Assembly (NCBI GenBank): GCA_046714175.1
Contig: JBKKBI010000101.1
Coordinates: forward strand, 1-27,162
Reading direction: 5' to 3'
Source: UBA11373 sp046714175
GTDB lineage: Bacteria > Actinomycetota > Acidimicrobiia > Spongiisociales > UBA11373
Length of the DNA: 27,162 nt
Shown piece by piece: positions 1 through 7,830 of this stretch; positions within the stretch are counted from its first letter, which is position 1, and every line of letters begins with the position of its first letter. The notes beneath the pieces are model-generated. The model saw only the letters and a program-made list of their open reading frames with translations. It was not told the origin of the DNA and made no database searches. The position numbers were made by a program, and so were the translations under genes.

Positions 1-312
1 GATCTGGTGTCGCCGCTCCCGACCGCGACCCACGTCCTGATCCGCGCCGAACACGGCTTTACCGCCAACTTGCCGCTGGTCGACTTTGGTGCTGACGGCA
101 ACCTCTTCGCCTGGCGGTTTGGGGACGAGGAACTGGAGCCGGACCACGGGTGGCCGCTGCGCCTGGTCGTGCCCCATCTCTACTTCTGGAAGTCGGTGAA
201 GTGGACCCGGGGATTCGACCTGCTCGACCGCGATCAACCCGGTTTCTGGGAGCGCAACGGGTACCACATGTACGGGGACCCGTTTCGGGAGCAGCGGTAC
301 TGGGGGGACTGA
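1..312 (+). CDS. sulfite oxidase-like molybdopterin oxidoreductase, 3' part
   Basis: This is the C-terminal about 103 residues of a small molybdopterin-dependent oxidoreductase of the sulfite oxidase/YuiH-like type; the 5' end lies outside the window. The frame is open from base 1 to the TGA at 310-312. What is visible matches the end of the family's catalytic domain: a TANLPLVDF stretch, a GWPLRLVVPHLYFWKSVKW segment (the family's PLRLVVP and WKSxKW signatures), and the closing DQPGFWERNGYH and GDPFREQRYW motifs. The molybdenum-ligating cysteine would be in the missing part. Family members are usually about 200 residues, so roughly half is seen. The substrate of these soluble homologues is generally unknown. 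It is convergent with the dipeptidase gene, with 41 bases between the stops. Confidence 0.85.
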   Translation, partial: DLVSPLPTATHVLIRAEHGFTANLPLVDFGADGNLFAWRFGDEELEPDHGWPLRLVVPHLYFWKSVKWTRGFDLLDRDQPGFWERNGYHMYGDPFREQRYWGD

Positions 313-353
313 GGTGGGTGGTCGAGGAAACACTCCCCTCGGCAACGGCGATC

Positions 354-1484
354 TCACCCGGTCTTGGAGACTTCTTCCGCCCCGCGCAGCGCTCGCAGCG
401 CGTTCTCGCCCAACACCCTGCGCACATCGTCCTCGTTCCACCCGCGGCCGAGCAGCTCTTCGGTGATCGCCGGGTAGCAGGAGACATCCTCAAGACCCAC
501 CGTAACCTGGTCGGTGCCGTCGAAGTCGCCGCCGATGCCGACATGGTCGACGCCACCGACGCGGGCGATGTGCTCGATGTGATCGACCACATCGCTGACC
601 GTGCCCCGATCGATCTCGCGGGCGCCGAACAGCTTGCGCGAGGCCGCGGCGTATCCGGCTTCGTCGTCGGGGGCGAACTGGGCGCGTAACTTTCTGCCCT
701 CCTCGAACATGCCGTGGGCCTGGCGGGCGGTCTCGGCGACCACGAATGCGGGCACGAAGGTCACCATGACTACGCCGCCACCGGCGGCGATCGACTCGAT
801 CACATCGTCTGGGACGTTGCGGGAATGCGGAGCCAGGGCATAGGCGCACGAGTGCGAGGCGATGATCGGAGCCCGGCTTGTGGCCACGGCGTGACGCATC
901 GTGTCCGCCGAGACGTGAGACACGTCCACCAACATCCCCACCCGGTTCATCTCCTGCACCACTCTCCGCCCGAAGTCGGTCAGGCCGCCGTGACGGGATA
1001 CATCCGTGGCCGAATCTGCCCACGAGATCGTGTCGGCATGGGTGAGGGTCATGTAGCGCACCCCACGCCGATGGAATTCGGCGATGGCGTCGAAGTCGCC
1101 CTCGATTGAGTAGCCCCCTTCGATGCCGATCATTCCGGCGAGTCGTCCCGAGGCGCGAATGGTGGCGGCGGTTGCGGCATCGGGGGCGAGTGCGGTCCAC
1201 TCCGGAGCCAACGCGGTCATCTCCTCGACCAAGTCGATCTGGCGATGAGTCTCGGTCCGCGGCGACCTACTCCACGGCGGCACGTAGACCGACCAGAACT
1301 GCACCCCCACCCCGCCCTGCCGCATCCGGGGAAAGTCGGTGTGATATCCGTCGAGATTGCCGCGGGGATCGGCGGTGACCAAAGAACCTGCGGCGCGGGT
1401 CCGGATCTCCCAAGGCAGATCGTTATGGCCGTCGACCACCGGCAGGCTGTCGTGAATGTGTCGGGCGAGATCGGCGGTGGTCAA
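354..1484 (-). CDS. membrane dipeptidase, peptidase family M19
   Basis: A 376-residue zinc dipeptidase of the renal dipeptidase (M19) family, which hydrolyses dipeptides including some with a D-residue. All expected metal and catalytic residues are visible: the DGHNDLPW motif (His20 and Asp22), the bridging Glu in GMIGIEGGYS, His in VDVSHVS, His in IIASHSCAY, Arg in HSRNVPDD and Asp in VGIGGDFDG. No signal peptide is seen, so a cytoplasmic enzyme is likely. The frame stays open far upstream to 2339, but that extension is arginine-rich shadow of the gene before it. The start chosen is TTG at 1484-1482, which overlaps the upstream stop in TTGA, follows a GTGGAG ribosome-binding-like stretch and puts the HxD motif at the usual place. 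It is the last gene of the acnA-menC-like-dipeptidase unit. Confidence 0.9.
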   Translation of the reverse strand: MTTADLARHIHDSLPVVDGHNDLPWEIRTRAAGSLVTADPRGNLDGYHTDFPRMRQGGVGVQFWSVYVPPWSRSPRTETHRQIDLVEEMTALAPEWTALAPDAATAATIRASGRLAGMIGIEGGYSIEGDFDAIAEFHRRGVRYMTLTHADTISWADSATDVSRHGGLTDFGRRVVQEMNRVGMLVDVSHVSADTMRHAVATSRAPIIASHSCAYALAPHSRNVPDDVIESIAAGGGVVMVTFVPAFVVAETARQAHGMFEEGRKLRAQFAPDDEAGYAAASRKLFGAREIDRGTVSDVVDHIEHIARVGGVDHVGIGGDFDGTDQVTVGLEDVSCYPAITEELLGRGWNEDDVRRVLGENALRALRGAEEVSKTG

Positions 1485-2515
1485 TGGCGCTCCACGATGA
1501 AGGCACGCACCAGATGGGTGGCGATGCGTCCCTGGTCGGGGACCACCCCGATCCCGGGCGCATCCCAGGGGGTGATGGTTCCGCCAACAAAGCGGGGGTA
1601 GTCGGCGAGAGGATCCTTCAGATACTCCTCGGGCGGGCCGGCCTCCGCATCGGACACACCATCCAGGGTGGCGAAGGCGAGGACGTGGTGGCGGCCGATG
1701 GCGGTGTCGAAGGTGCCACCCGCCTTCACCGCCACGCCGGCGTCGCGGCAGCGCCGCAGAATCGACAGGGCGGTGTCGTAACCGAGGCGCATCAGCTTCA
1801 GCGAGAGCACATCGGCGGCACCGACCGACAGCACCCGATCGGCGTCGGCGACGCTGCGCAGGTCCTCGTCCACACACACGAGTGCCACCATTCGCTCCCG
1901 GAGTCGGGCGCAACCGGCCAGGTCGCCCGGGGGCAGGGGTTGCTCGATGAGGTCGACACCGAGCCGGTCGAGGCCAGAGAACACCGAATCGTCGCTGTCG
2001 ACATAGGCGCCGTTGGCATCCACCGAGATCGCCAGGTCGGGGAAGGCGGCCCGTACCGCAGCTACGGGGACCAGGTCGCGGCCCGGCTGGATCTTCATCT
2101 TTATCCTGGTGGCGCCGGCGCGTACCGCGGCACCGACTGCGGCCACCGCGTTGTCGGTGTCTTCCGACAGCCCGAGGCTGACACGAGCCGGTACGGGACG
2201 AACCGCCCCGCCGAGTGCCTGGCACAGGGGCAAGCCGCGGGTGCGGGCATCGTGGTCGCGCCGCGCAGCCTGGACCGCGGCCGCGGCCAGGGGTTGGCCG
2301 GCCGCGCCGTCGGGGTCGCCCTTCGCCAGCGAGTCCCACGCCTCATCGATGGTGCCCCATCGCCCCGAAGGAAAGGCCGCCGCCTCCCCCCAGCCGATGA
2401 CCCCGTCACTCTCGTAACCCACGACGACCGAGCGCCGCGAGGGATAGGTGCCGTCGGCGGTGTGGAGCGGAGTGCGGAACTCCAACTCCACATCGGAGAG
2501 ATGCAGCCGGATCAC
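1481..2515 (-). CDS. menC: o-succinylbenzoate synthase / N-succinylamino acid racemase-type enolase superfamily enzyme
   Basis: A 344-residue member of the enolase superfamily, muconate-lactonizing subgroup. Visible catalytic features are the KxK pair in RIKMKIQPG (Lys139 and Lys141), metal ligands Asp166 (SVDANGAY), Glu191 (LIEQPLPPGD) and Asp216 (CVDEDL), the second catalytic Lys240 (LSLKLMRLG), and GGTFDTAIGR near residue 270, resembling the GGMxETxIGR motif of the MenC/NSAR family. MenC dehydrates SHCHC to o-succinylbenzoate in menaquinone synthesis; close relatives racemise N-succinylamino acids, and dipeptide epimerases share the fold. No other men gene is in the window and the next gene is a dipeptidase, so the substrate is uncertain and the symbol is a family-level assignment. 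The GTG start overlaps the acnA stop in GTGA, indicating translational coupling. Confidence 0.75.
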   Translation of the reverse strand: MIRLHLSDVELEFRTPLHTADGTYPSRRSVVVGYESDGVIGWGEAAAFPSGRWGTIDEAWDSLAKGDPDGAAGQPLAAAAVQAARRDHDARTRGLPLCQALGGAVRPVPARVSLGLSEDTDNAVAAVGAAVRAGATRIKMKIQPGRDLVPVAAVRAAFPDLAISVDANGAYVDSDDSVFSGLDRLGVDLIEQPLPPGDLAGCARLRERMVALVCVDEDLRSVADADRVLSVGAADVLSLKLMRLGYDTALSILRRCRDAGVAVKAGGTFDTAIGRHHVLAFATLDGVSDAEAGPPEEYLKDPLADYPRFVGGTITPWDAPGIGVVPDQGRIATHLVRAFIVERH

Positions 2516-5196
2516 CGGGGCCCGGGGGCCGCCGCCATCTCGCGCAACACCATGTGGAGGATGCCTCCGTGGCGGAGGTACTCGACCTCCACCGGGGTAT
2601 CGACGCGGGCAATCGTGGGCACGCTCATGGCCGACCCGTCGGCGCGATGGGCGGTCACCGCGATGCCAGCGCGGGTGGTGAGGTTGTCACCGACCTCGAT
2701 GTCGAACACCTCGGTGCCGTCGAGGCCATAGGTACCGGCGTCGTGGCCGGGCAGAAATGTTAGGGGGAGGATCCCCATCATCACGAGGTTGGAGCGATGG
2801 ATGCGCTCGAACGACTCGGCGATGACGGCGCGCACGCCGAGGAGGAAGGCGCCTTTTGCCGCCCAGTCACGCGACGAACCCATGCCGTAGTCCTTGCCAC
2901 CGATCACGATGAGCGGGGTGCCGGCGGCGCGATACGACATGGCGGCGTCGTAAACCGGCTTCACCACTCCGTCGGTGAAGTCGGTGGTGACACCACCCTC
3001 AGTCCCGGGGGCGAGCCGGTTCTTGATGCGCACGTTGGCAAAAGTGCCCCGGGTCATCACCCGGTCGTTGCCGCGCCGAGCTCCGTACGAGTTGAACTGG
3101 CCTTTGGCCACGCCGAGTCCGAGGAGGTAACGGCCGGCCGGGGAGTCGGGGGAGATCGAGCCGGCAGGGCTGATGTGATCTGTCGTCACCGAGTCGCCGA
3201 GGAACAGCAAAGCGCGAGCACCGGTAATGGGAGCGATCGGGACAGGCTGGGGCGAGAGGTCGAGGAAGAACGGCGGTTCCTGGATGTAGGTGCTGTCATC
3301 CCGCCACTGGTACAGGTCGCTGCCCGGCACCTCGATCGCCCGCCACTCATCGGAACCGGTGAACACATCGGCGTACTGGCGGCGGAACCCGGCGTCGGTG
3401 ACGGTCTTGGTCACGATTGCGGCGATCTCGTCCTGGGTGGGCCACAGATCACGCAGGTAGACGGACTCCCCGTGCTGGTCGACACCGAGCGGGTCGGTGG
3501 TGAGGTCGATGTCGACGGTCCCGGCGATCGCATAGGCGACCACCAACGGGGGCGAGGCGAGGAAGTTGGCCCGCACCTCGGGGGAGATGCGACCCTCGAA
3601 GTTGCGGTTGCCCGAAAGCACCGAGGCCACCACCAGGTGGCGGGCGTGGATGGCGGCGCTGATCGGGTCGGGCAGCGGTCCCGAATTGCCGATGCAGGTG
3701 GTGCAGCCGTATCCGACGACATGGAAACCGAGCGCTTCCAGATCACCCATGAGGCCGGCGCTCTCCAGATACTCGGTCACGACCTTGGATCCGGGAGCCA
3801 GAGAGGTCTTCACCCAGGGCTTGCGCTCCAGTCCCCGCTCCCGCGCCTTGCGGGCCACCAGGCCGGCGCCGATCATGACCGAAGGATTGGAGGTGTTGGT
3901 GCACGAGGTGATGGCGGCGATGACGACGTCGCCATGACGGAGCCGAACGTCGAGTCGCTCCCCGTCCAGCACCTTCTCATCGATCGATCCCGGCCCGCGC
4001 TCGGCGATCGCCAGGTCGAGTTCCTTGCGCCAGACCTCGGGGACGTCGCCGAGGTCGATGCGATCCTGGGGGCGCCGCGGTCCGGCTACCGCGGGCATGA
4101 TCGACGCCAGGTCCAACTCCATCGTCGCGGAGTAGCTGACCTCCCGCGCCTCGTCACGCCACATGCCCTGCAGGCGGTAGTAATGCTCCACTGCCTCCAC
4201 GAGTGCCGGCTCGCGGCCGGTGAGCCGCAGGTAGGCCGTGGTTTGATCGTCGACGGGGAAGAACCCGACGGTGGCGCCGTACTCCGGGGCCATGTTGGCG
4301 ATCGTGGCCCGGTTCGCCACCGGCATGTCTGCCAGGCCGGGGCCGTAGAACTCGACGAACTTCCCGACCACCCCGTGGCTGCGCAGCATCTCGGTCACAC
4401 GGAGCACCATGTCGGTAGCGGTGGTGCCGTCGGGGAGCTGGCCGGCGAGGCGGAAGCCGACCACTTCGGGGAGGAGCATCACGATCGGACGCCCCACCAT
4501 CGCCGCCTCGGCCTCGATCCCTCCCACGCCCCAGCCCAGCACCCCGAGGCCGTTGATCATCGTGGTGTGCGAGTCGGTCCCCACCAGGGAGTCGGGGAAG
4601 ACACGGCCATCTTCATCCCACAGAACCTTGGCGAGGTACTCCAGGTTGACCTGGTGCACGATCCCGGTGGCGGGGGGCACGACCCGAAAACGGCTGAAGG
4701 CGCTCTGGCCCCACTTGAGAAACTCGTAGCGCTCCCGGTTGCGGTCGAACTCGTGCGTGCTGTTGATCTGCAGTGCCTGCGATGAGTTGAAGGCGTCGAC
4801 CTGGACCGAGTGGTCGATGACCAGATCGCACTGCACCAGGGGATTCACCTGACGGGCCCGCATCGGGTCGCCGGTCATCCGCACCATCGCGGCCCGCATC
4901 GCCGCCAGGTCGACCACCACCGGGACCCCGGTGAAATCCTGCAGTACGACGCGTCCCGGGCGGAACGCCACCTCGGTCTCGGCCACCTTGGTGGCGTCGT
5001 ATTGGGTCAGGGCGAGGACATCCTCGTCGCGCACCACATGGCCATCGTGGGTGCGCAGGACGGCCTCGAGGAGCACCTTGATCGAGTAGGGCAAGGCATC
5101 GACGTCGCCGTGGGAGCGCAGGGCATCGAGCCGAAAGATCTCCCGGGGCCCGAGGGGGGTATCGATCGTGCTGCGCGCACCAAATTGGTCGGGCAT
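2512..5196 (-). CDS. acnA: aconitate hydratase A
   Basis: An 894-residue aconitase of the AcnA/IRP1 type (about 890 residues is usual), which interconverts citrate and isocitrate in the citric acid cycle using a [4Fe-4S] cluster. The three cluster cysteines are visible: Cys432 in SCTNTSNPS, and Cys498 and Cys501 in GYGCTTCIGNSG. The N-terminal part has VLLEAVLR, VVLQDFTGVP and GTDSHTTMINGLGVLGWGVGG; the C-terminal swivel domain has the active-site loop GGKDYGMGSSRDWAAKG and SFERIHRSNLVMMG. The protein therefore looks full-length and active. The ATG start at 5196 lies 9 bases after a TACACT -10-like hexamer, suggesting a very short leader. It is the first gene of a three-gene unit with 4-base overlaps. 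Confidence 0.96.
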   Translation of the reverse strand: MPDQFGARSTIDTPLGPREIFRLDALRSHGDVDALPYSIKVLLEAVLRTHDGHVVRDEDVLALTQYDATKVAETEVAFRPGRVVLQDFTGVPVVVDLAAMRAAMVRMTGDPMRARQVNPLVQCDLVIDHSVQVDAFNSSQALQINSTHEFDRNRERYEFLKWGQSAFSRFRVVPPATGIVHQVNLEYLAKVLWDEDGRVFPDSLVGTDSHTTMINGLGVLGWGVGGIEAEAAMVGRPIVMLLPEVVGFRLAGQLPDGTTATDMVLRVTEMLRSHGVVGKFVEFYGPGLADMPVANRATIANMAPEYGATVGFFPVDDQTTAYLRLTGREPALVEAVEHYYRLQGMWRDEAREVSYSATMELDLASIMPAVAGPRRPQDRIDLGDVPEVWRKELDLAIAERGPGSIDEKVLDGERLDVRLRHGDVVIAAITSCTNTSNPSVMIGAGLVARKARERGLERKPWVKTSLAPGSKVVTEYLESAGLMGDLEALGFHVVGYGCTTCIGNSGPLPDPISAAIHARHLVVASVLSGNRNFEGRISPEVRANFLASPPLVVAYAIAGTVDIDLTTDPLGVDQHGESVYLRDLWPTQDEIAAIVTKTVTDAGFRRQYADVFTGSDEWRAIEVPGSDLYQWRDDSTYIQEPPFFLDLSPQPVPIAPITGARALLFLGDSVTTDHISPAGSISPDSPAGRYLLGLGVAKGQFNSYGARRGNDRVMTRGTFANVRIKNRLAPGTEGGVTTDFTDGVVKPVYDAAMSYRAAGTPLIVIGGKDYGMGSSRDWAAKGAFLLGVRAVIAESFERIHRSNLVMMGILPLTFLPGHDAGTYGLDGTEVFDIEVGDNLTTRAGIAVTAHRADGSAMSVPTIARVDTPVEVEYLRHGGILHMVLREMAAAPGPR

Positions 5197-5205
5197 CTCG
5201 GCTCA

Positions 5206-5211
5206 AGTGTA
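5206..5211 (-). promoter_or_regulatory. probable -10 element for acnA
   Basis: TACACT fits the TANNNT -10 pattern and ends 9 bases before the acnA ATG. A transcript starting about 7 bases downstream would have almost no leader. No convincing -35 was identified. Confidence 0.4.
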
Positions 5212-5321
5212 CGGGCGCCACCGGTGCCAGTTACCAGTTGCCCGTTGTTGGTCTGAAGTCAGACCGGTAACCAGAAACCGCCGACCTCTTTGCCCGCGCC
5301 CCGGTGAACGGGTTCGCCCAC

Positions 5322-5327
5322 TAGCCT
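5322..5327 (+). promoter_or_regulatory. probable -10 element for lemA (leaderless)
   Basis: TAGCCT ends 7 bases before the lemA ATG, so transcription would start at or next to the A of the start codon. No Shine-Dalgarno sequence lies upstream of the ATG, which agrees with a leaderless mRNA. Confidence 0.45.
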
Positions 5328-5334
5328 GGCGCAA

Positions 5335-5886
5335 ATGACCGGCACCACCATCACCGTCATCGCCATCGGGGTTCTGGTACTTCTCGTCGTCGTCATCTAC
5401 AACCGATTGGTCCGGTTGCGCAATCGGACCCAGAACGCCTGGGCGCAGGTCGACGTCCAGTTGAAGCGCCGCTACGACCTGATCCCCAACCTGGTGGAGA
5501 CGGTCAAGGGGTATGCGTCGCACGAGCGGGCAACTTTCGAAGAGGTGGTGAAGGCGCGTACCGCCGCCCAGGACGCGACCGGGATCGCGGACCAGGCCGT
5601 CGCCGAAAACATGCTCACCGGGGCGCTGCGCCGCCTCTTCGCGCTCGCCGAGGCCTACCCCGAGTTGCGGGCCAGCGAGAACTTCCAGCAGTTGCAGGGG
5701 GAGCTGGCGGAGACCGAGAACAAGATCTCCGTCGCCCGGCAGATCTACAACGACACGGCTCTCACCTACAACAACGCGGTGCAAACCGTCCCTTCGAATC
5801 TGGTGGCGGGCATCTTCGGCTTCCGCACCCGGGAGTACTTCGAGATCGAGGACGATGCGCGCAGCGCCCCCGAGGTGCGGTTCTGA
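5335..5886 (+). CDS. lemA: LemA family membrane-anchored protein
   Basis: A 183-residue LemA-family protein. One N-terminal membrane segment (about residues 4 to 22, TITVIAIGVLVLLVVVIYN) is followed by the family core: RNRTQNAWAQVDVQLKRRYDLIPNLVETVKGYASHE, then a long helical region with ELRASENFQQLQGELAETENKI and ARQIYNDTALTYN, ending in the usual FxxREYFE-type tail (TREYFEIEDD). The length fits the family. LemA proteins are thought to be helical-bundle proteins facing outward or into the periplasm; their biochemical role is not established. The DUF2207 gene starts 26 bases downstream, and the pairing of LemA with DUF2207 is recurrent in bacteria, so the two probably act together at the envelope. 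Confidence 0.93.
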   Translation: MTGTTITVIAIGVLVLLVVVIYNRLVRLRNRTQNAWAQVDVQLKRRYDLIPNLVETVKGYASHERATFEEVVKARTAAQDATGIADQAVAENMLTGALRRLFALAEAYPELRASENFQQLQGELAETENKISVARQIYNDTALTYNNAVQTVPSNLVAGIFGFRTREYFEIEDDARSAPEVRF

Positions 5887-5912
5887 GCACCGCTCGGGGT
5901 CGGCGCCGGCTG

Positions 5913-7787
5913 GTGATGACTGGACGCGTCGCCACCGTCGCCGCGTTGGCGGCCGCGGTGCTCGCCTTGTGGGCGCCTCCAGCGTTCGCCAAGTCATATC
6001 ACATCGCCGCGGCGCGGGTGCACGTCGTCATCCTGGCCGACGGCTCCCTGCAGGTCACAGAGAGCATCACGTTCGACTTCGACGGATCCTTCTCCGGCGC
6101 CTACCGCGACATCCCGGTGCGGACCGGAGAGGTGGTCGGGTCGATCCAGGTGTCCGAGGGTGGACTCGCGTTCGCGCCCGGGGCTCCGACCGAGCTCGGA
6201 TCCTCCGGCACCCCCAACACCTTCGGCACTGTCTCGCTCGGCGACCGGATGCGCGTGGTGTGGCACTACCAGGCGGTGAGCGAGTTGCGCACGTTCACCA
6301 TCACCTACCGCATGACTGGTCTGGCTATCGCCTACGACGATGTCGTCGATGTCAACCTGCAGGTGTGGGGCGACGAGTGGTCGGTGAATCTTGACCAGAT
6401 CGAGGCCGCGATGGTGGTTCCGGGGGACCCGGTACCGGGCACCGTGCTGGTCTTTGGCCACCCGGCATCAGTACAGGGTTTCACCGAGTTCGATGTCGAT
6501 GGCGTGACGCCGCGTCTCTACGCGGTGAACGTCGCCCCTGCGACCTTCGTCGAGATGCGGGTGGTCTTTCCGCGCAGCATGCTCGACTCGACGGCCGGGG
6601 CCACGGCGCGCGCCGGCGATGGTCTGCAAGGAATCCTCGCCGATGAGGAAGCCGAGATCGCCCGCGGCGAGTCCGAGGCAGCGGACAAGGCGGCCGTGGG
6701 ACGTTCGTTCCTCGCCTCGCTCCTTCTCCTGATCCCGATCCCCTTTGCTCTGATCTGGGGCTACTTCCGCTTCGGCACCGAGCCCCGAGTGGACTATGAC
6801 CGCGAGTACGAGCAGGAGCCGCCATCGGATCACAACCCGGCGATGATCGCCTCGCTGGTGTCGCAGGGCCGCGCCGACGAGGCTTCGTTCACGGCCACTC
6901 TTTTCGACCTGATCCGGCGCGGGGTTTTCACCGCCGAGCCGGTGAGCTTCGAGCGCAAGACGTGGGCGGGTCTGGTGCGGGACCAGATCTCCGATCTACA
7001 GATCGGCCTCGGCGACACCGAGGTGCAACTCAATGAGTACGAGCGCAACGTCGTCACCATTCTCGGCCGAGTTCTCGAGGATGGACCGCAGCCGCTGCAC
7101 GAGTTTCGCAAGCACATCCGCGACGACGCCGCCGCCAACGCCGCCACCTACCAGTCGTTCAAGAAGTCGGTGAGTGCCGCCACCGAATCGTCCGGACTGT
7201 TGGACCTGTCGGGTCGCATCAAGGGGCCATTCGTGCTGGTGGCGATTGCCGTGGTGCTGGCCGGTCTCGCCTGGCTGGTCGGGCCGGCACTCGTCCGGGC
7301 GGTCACGGGAGCCGCCAACGAGGAAGCCTTCCGCGCCGGGGTGGTGGCGGTGTCGATCTTCGCGGTCTTGATCTATAGCGGCATGGCGGCATTCCGGCGG
7401 GTTTGGGTGCGGCGGTCTCGGGAGGGAGCACTGCTGGCGGCGCGTTGGGGAGCGTTCCGCCGTTACCTGGAGGACTTCTCGCGCATCGAGGAGGCGCCAC
7501 CACTGTCGCTGGCGCTTTGGGAGCGATACCTGGTGTACGGGATCGCCCTCGGGGTCGCCGAAGACGTGTTGGAGGCGGCCAAGTTGCGTGCTCCCGCCAG
7601 CGTCGCTGCCGATAGCAACCTCTACTGGTACGGGAATCACGGCTTCGGGGGGCACTCCAGCAATGCGATTTCGGGAATCGAACGCGCCCTCAACGGAGCC
7701 TTCTCGGCGCCGTCGTCGGGGGGCGGGGGAGGATTCTCCGGTGGTGGTGGCGGCGGGGGCGGGGGCGGCGGCGGCGGAGCCTGGTGA
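5913..7787 (+). CDS. DUF2207 domain-containing membrane protein
   Basis: A 624-residue envelope protein. It has an N-terminal signal peptide (about residues 1 to 26, ending APPAFA before KSYHI), then a beta-rich extracytoplasmic DUF2207 domain with ITFDFDGSFSGAYRDIPV and the WHYQ and TITYRM strands. Membrane segments follow near residues 264-287, 438-460 and 475-493. The region between the first two reads like the family's cytoplasmic part (DHNPAMIASLVSQGRADEASFTATLFDLIRRG). The tail is GGGGGFSGG followed by a run of glycines and AW, which is common in this family. The function is unknown. The ATG at 5913 was chosen because it gives a clean signal peptide. It is 26 bases after lemA and probably on the same transcript. 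Confidence 0.88.
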   Translation: MMTGRVATVAALAAAVLALWAPPAFAKSYHIAAARVHVVILADGSLQVTESITFDFDGSFSGAYRDIPVRTGEVVGSIQVSEGGLAFAPGAPTELGSSGTPNTFGTVSLGDRMRVVWHYQAVSELRTFTITYRMTGLAIAYDDVVDVNLQVWGDEWSVNLDQIEAAMVVPGDPVPGTVLVFGHPASVQGFTEFDVDGVTPRLYAVNVAPATFVEMRVVFPRSMLDSTAGATARAGDGLQGILADEEAEIARGESEAADKAAVGRSFLASLLLLIPIPFALIWGYFRFGTEPRVDYDREYEQEPPSDHNPAMIASLVSQGRADEASFTATLFDLIRRGVFTAEPVSFERKTWAGLVRDQISDLQIGLGDTEVQLNEYERNVVTILGRVLEDGPQPLHEFRKHIRDDAAANAATYQSFKKSVSAATESSGLLDLSGRIKGPFVLVAIAVVLAGLAWLVGPALVRAVTGAANEEAFRAGVVAVSIFAVLIYSGMAAFRRVWVRRSREGALLAARWGAFRRYLEDFSRIEEAPPLSLALWERYLVYGIALGVAEDVLEAAKLRAPASVAADSNLYWYGNHGFGGHSSNAISGIERALNGAFSAPSSGGGGGFSGGGGGGGGGGGGGAW

Positions 7788-7801
7788 GTTCGGGTGCCCG
7801 G

Positions 7802-7807
7802 TACCAT
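7802..7807 (+). promoter_or_regulatory. possible -10 element for mrp
   Basis: TACCAT lies 23 bases before the mrp ATG. A start about 7 bases downstream would give a leader of roughly 16 bases that includes the GAGGT ribosome-binding sequence near 7822. Transcription by read-through from the DUF2207 gene is an alternative. Confidence 0.35.
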
Positions 7808-7830
7808 CGCCCACCCGATCTGAGGTCGCG

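Noticed and set aside
323..341. Small hairpin (CGAGG/CCTCG) between the convergent first two genes as a terminator
   Set aside because: The stem is only five base pairs with a nine-base loop and no T-run, too weak to call.
1485..2339. Upstream extension of the dipeptidase frame (about 285 residues)
   Set aside because: It overlaps the MenC-like gene on the same strand in another frame, is arginine-rich and matches nothing; the TTG at 1484 fits the family start.
2797..4785. A 662-residue plus-strand open frame opposite acnA
   Set aside because: It is antisense to a fully conserved aconitase and has the histidine/glycine/arginine-rich composition of shadow frames in high-GC DNA.
7720..7784. 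Glycine run at the end of the DUF2207 protein as a possible repeat element
   Set aside because: Glycine-rich tails ending in W are common in this protein family, so it is part of the coding sequence and not an unusual repeat.
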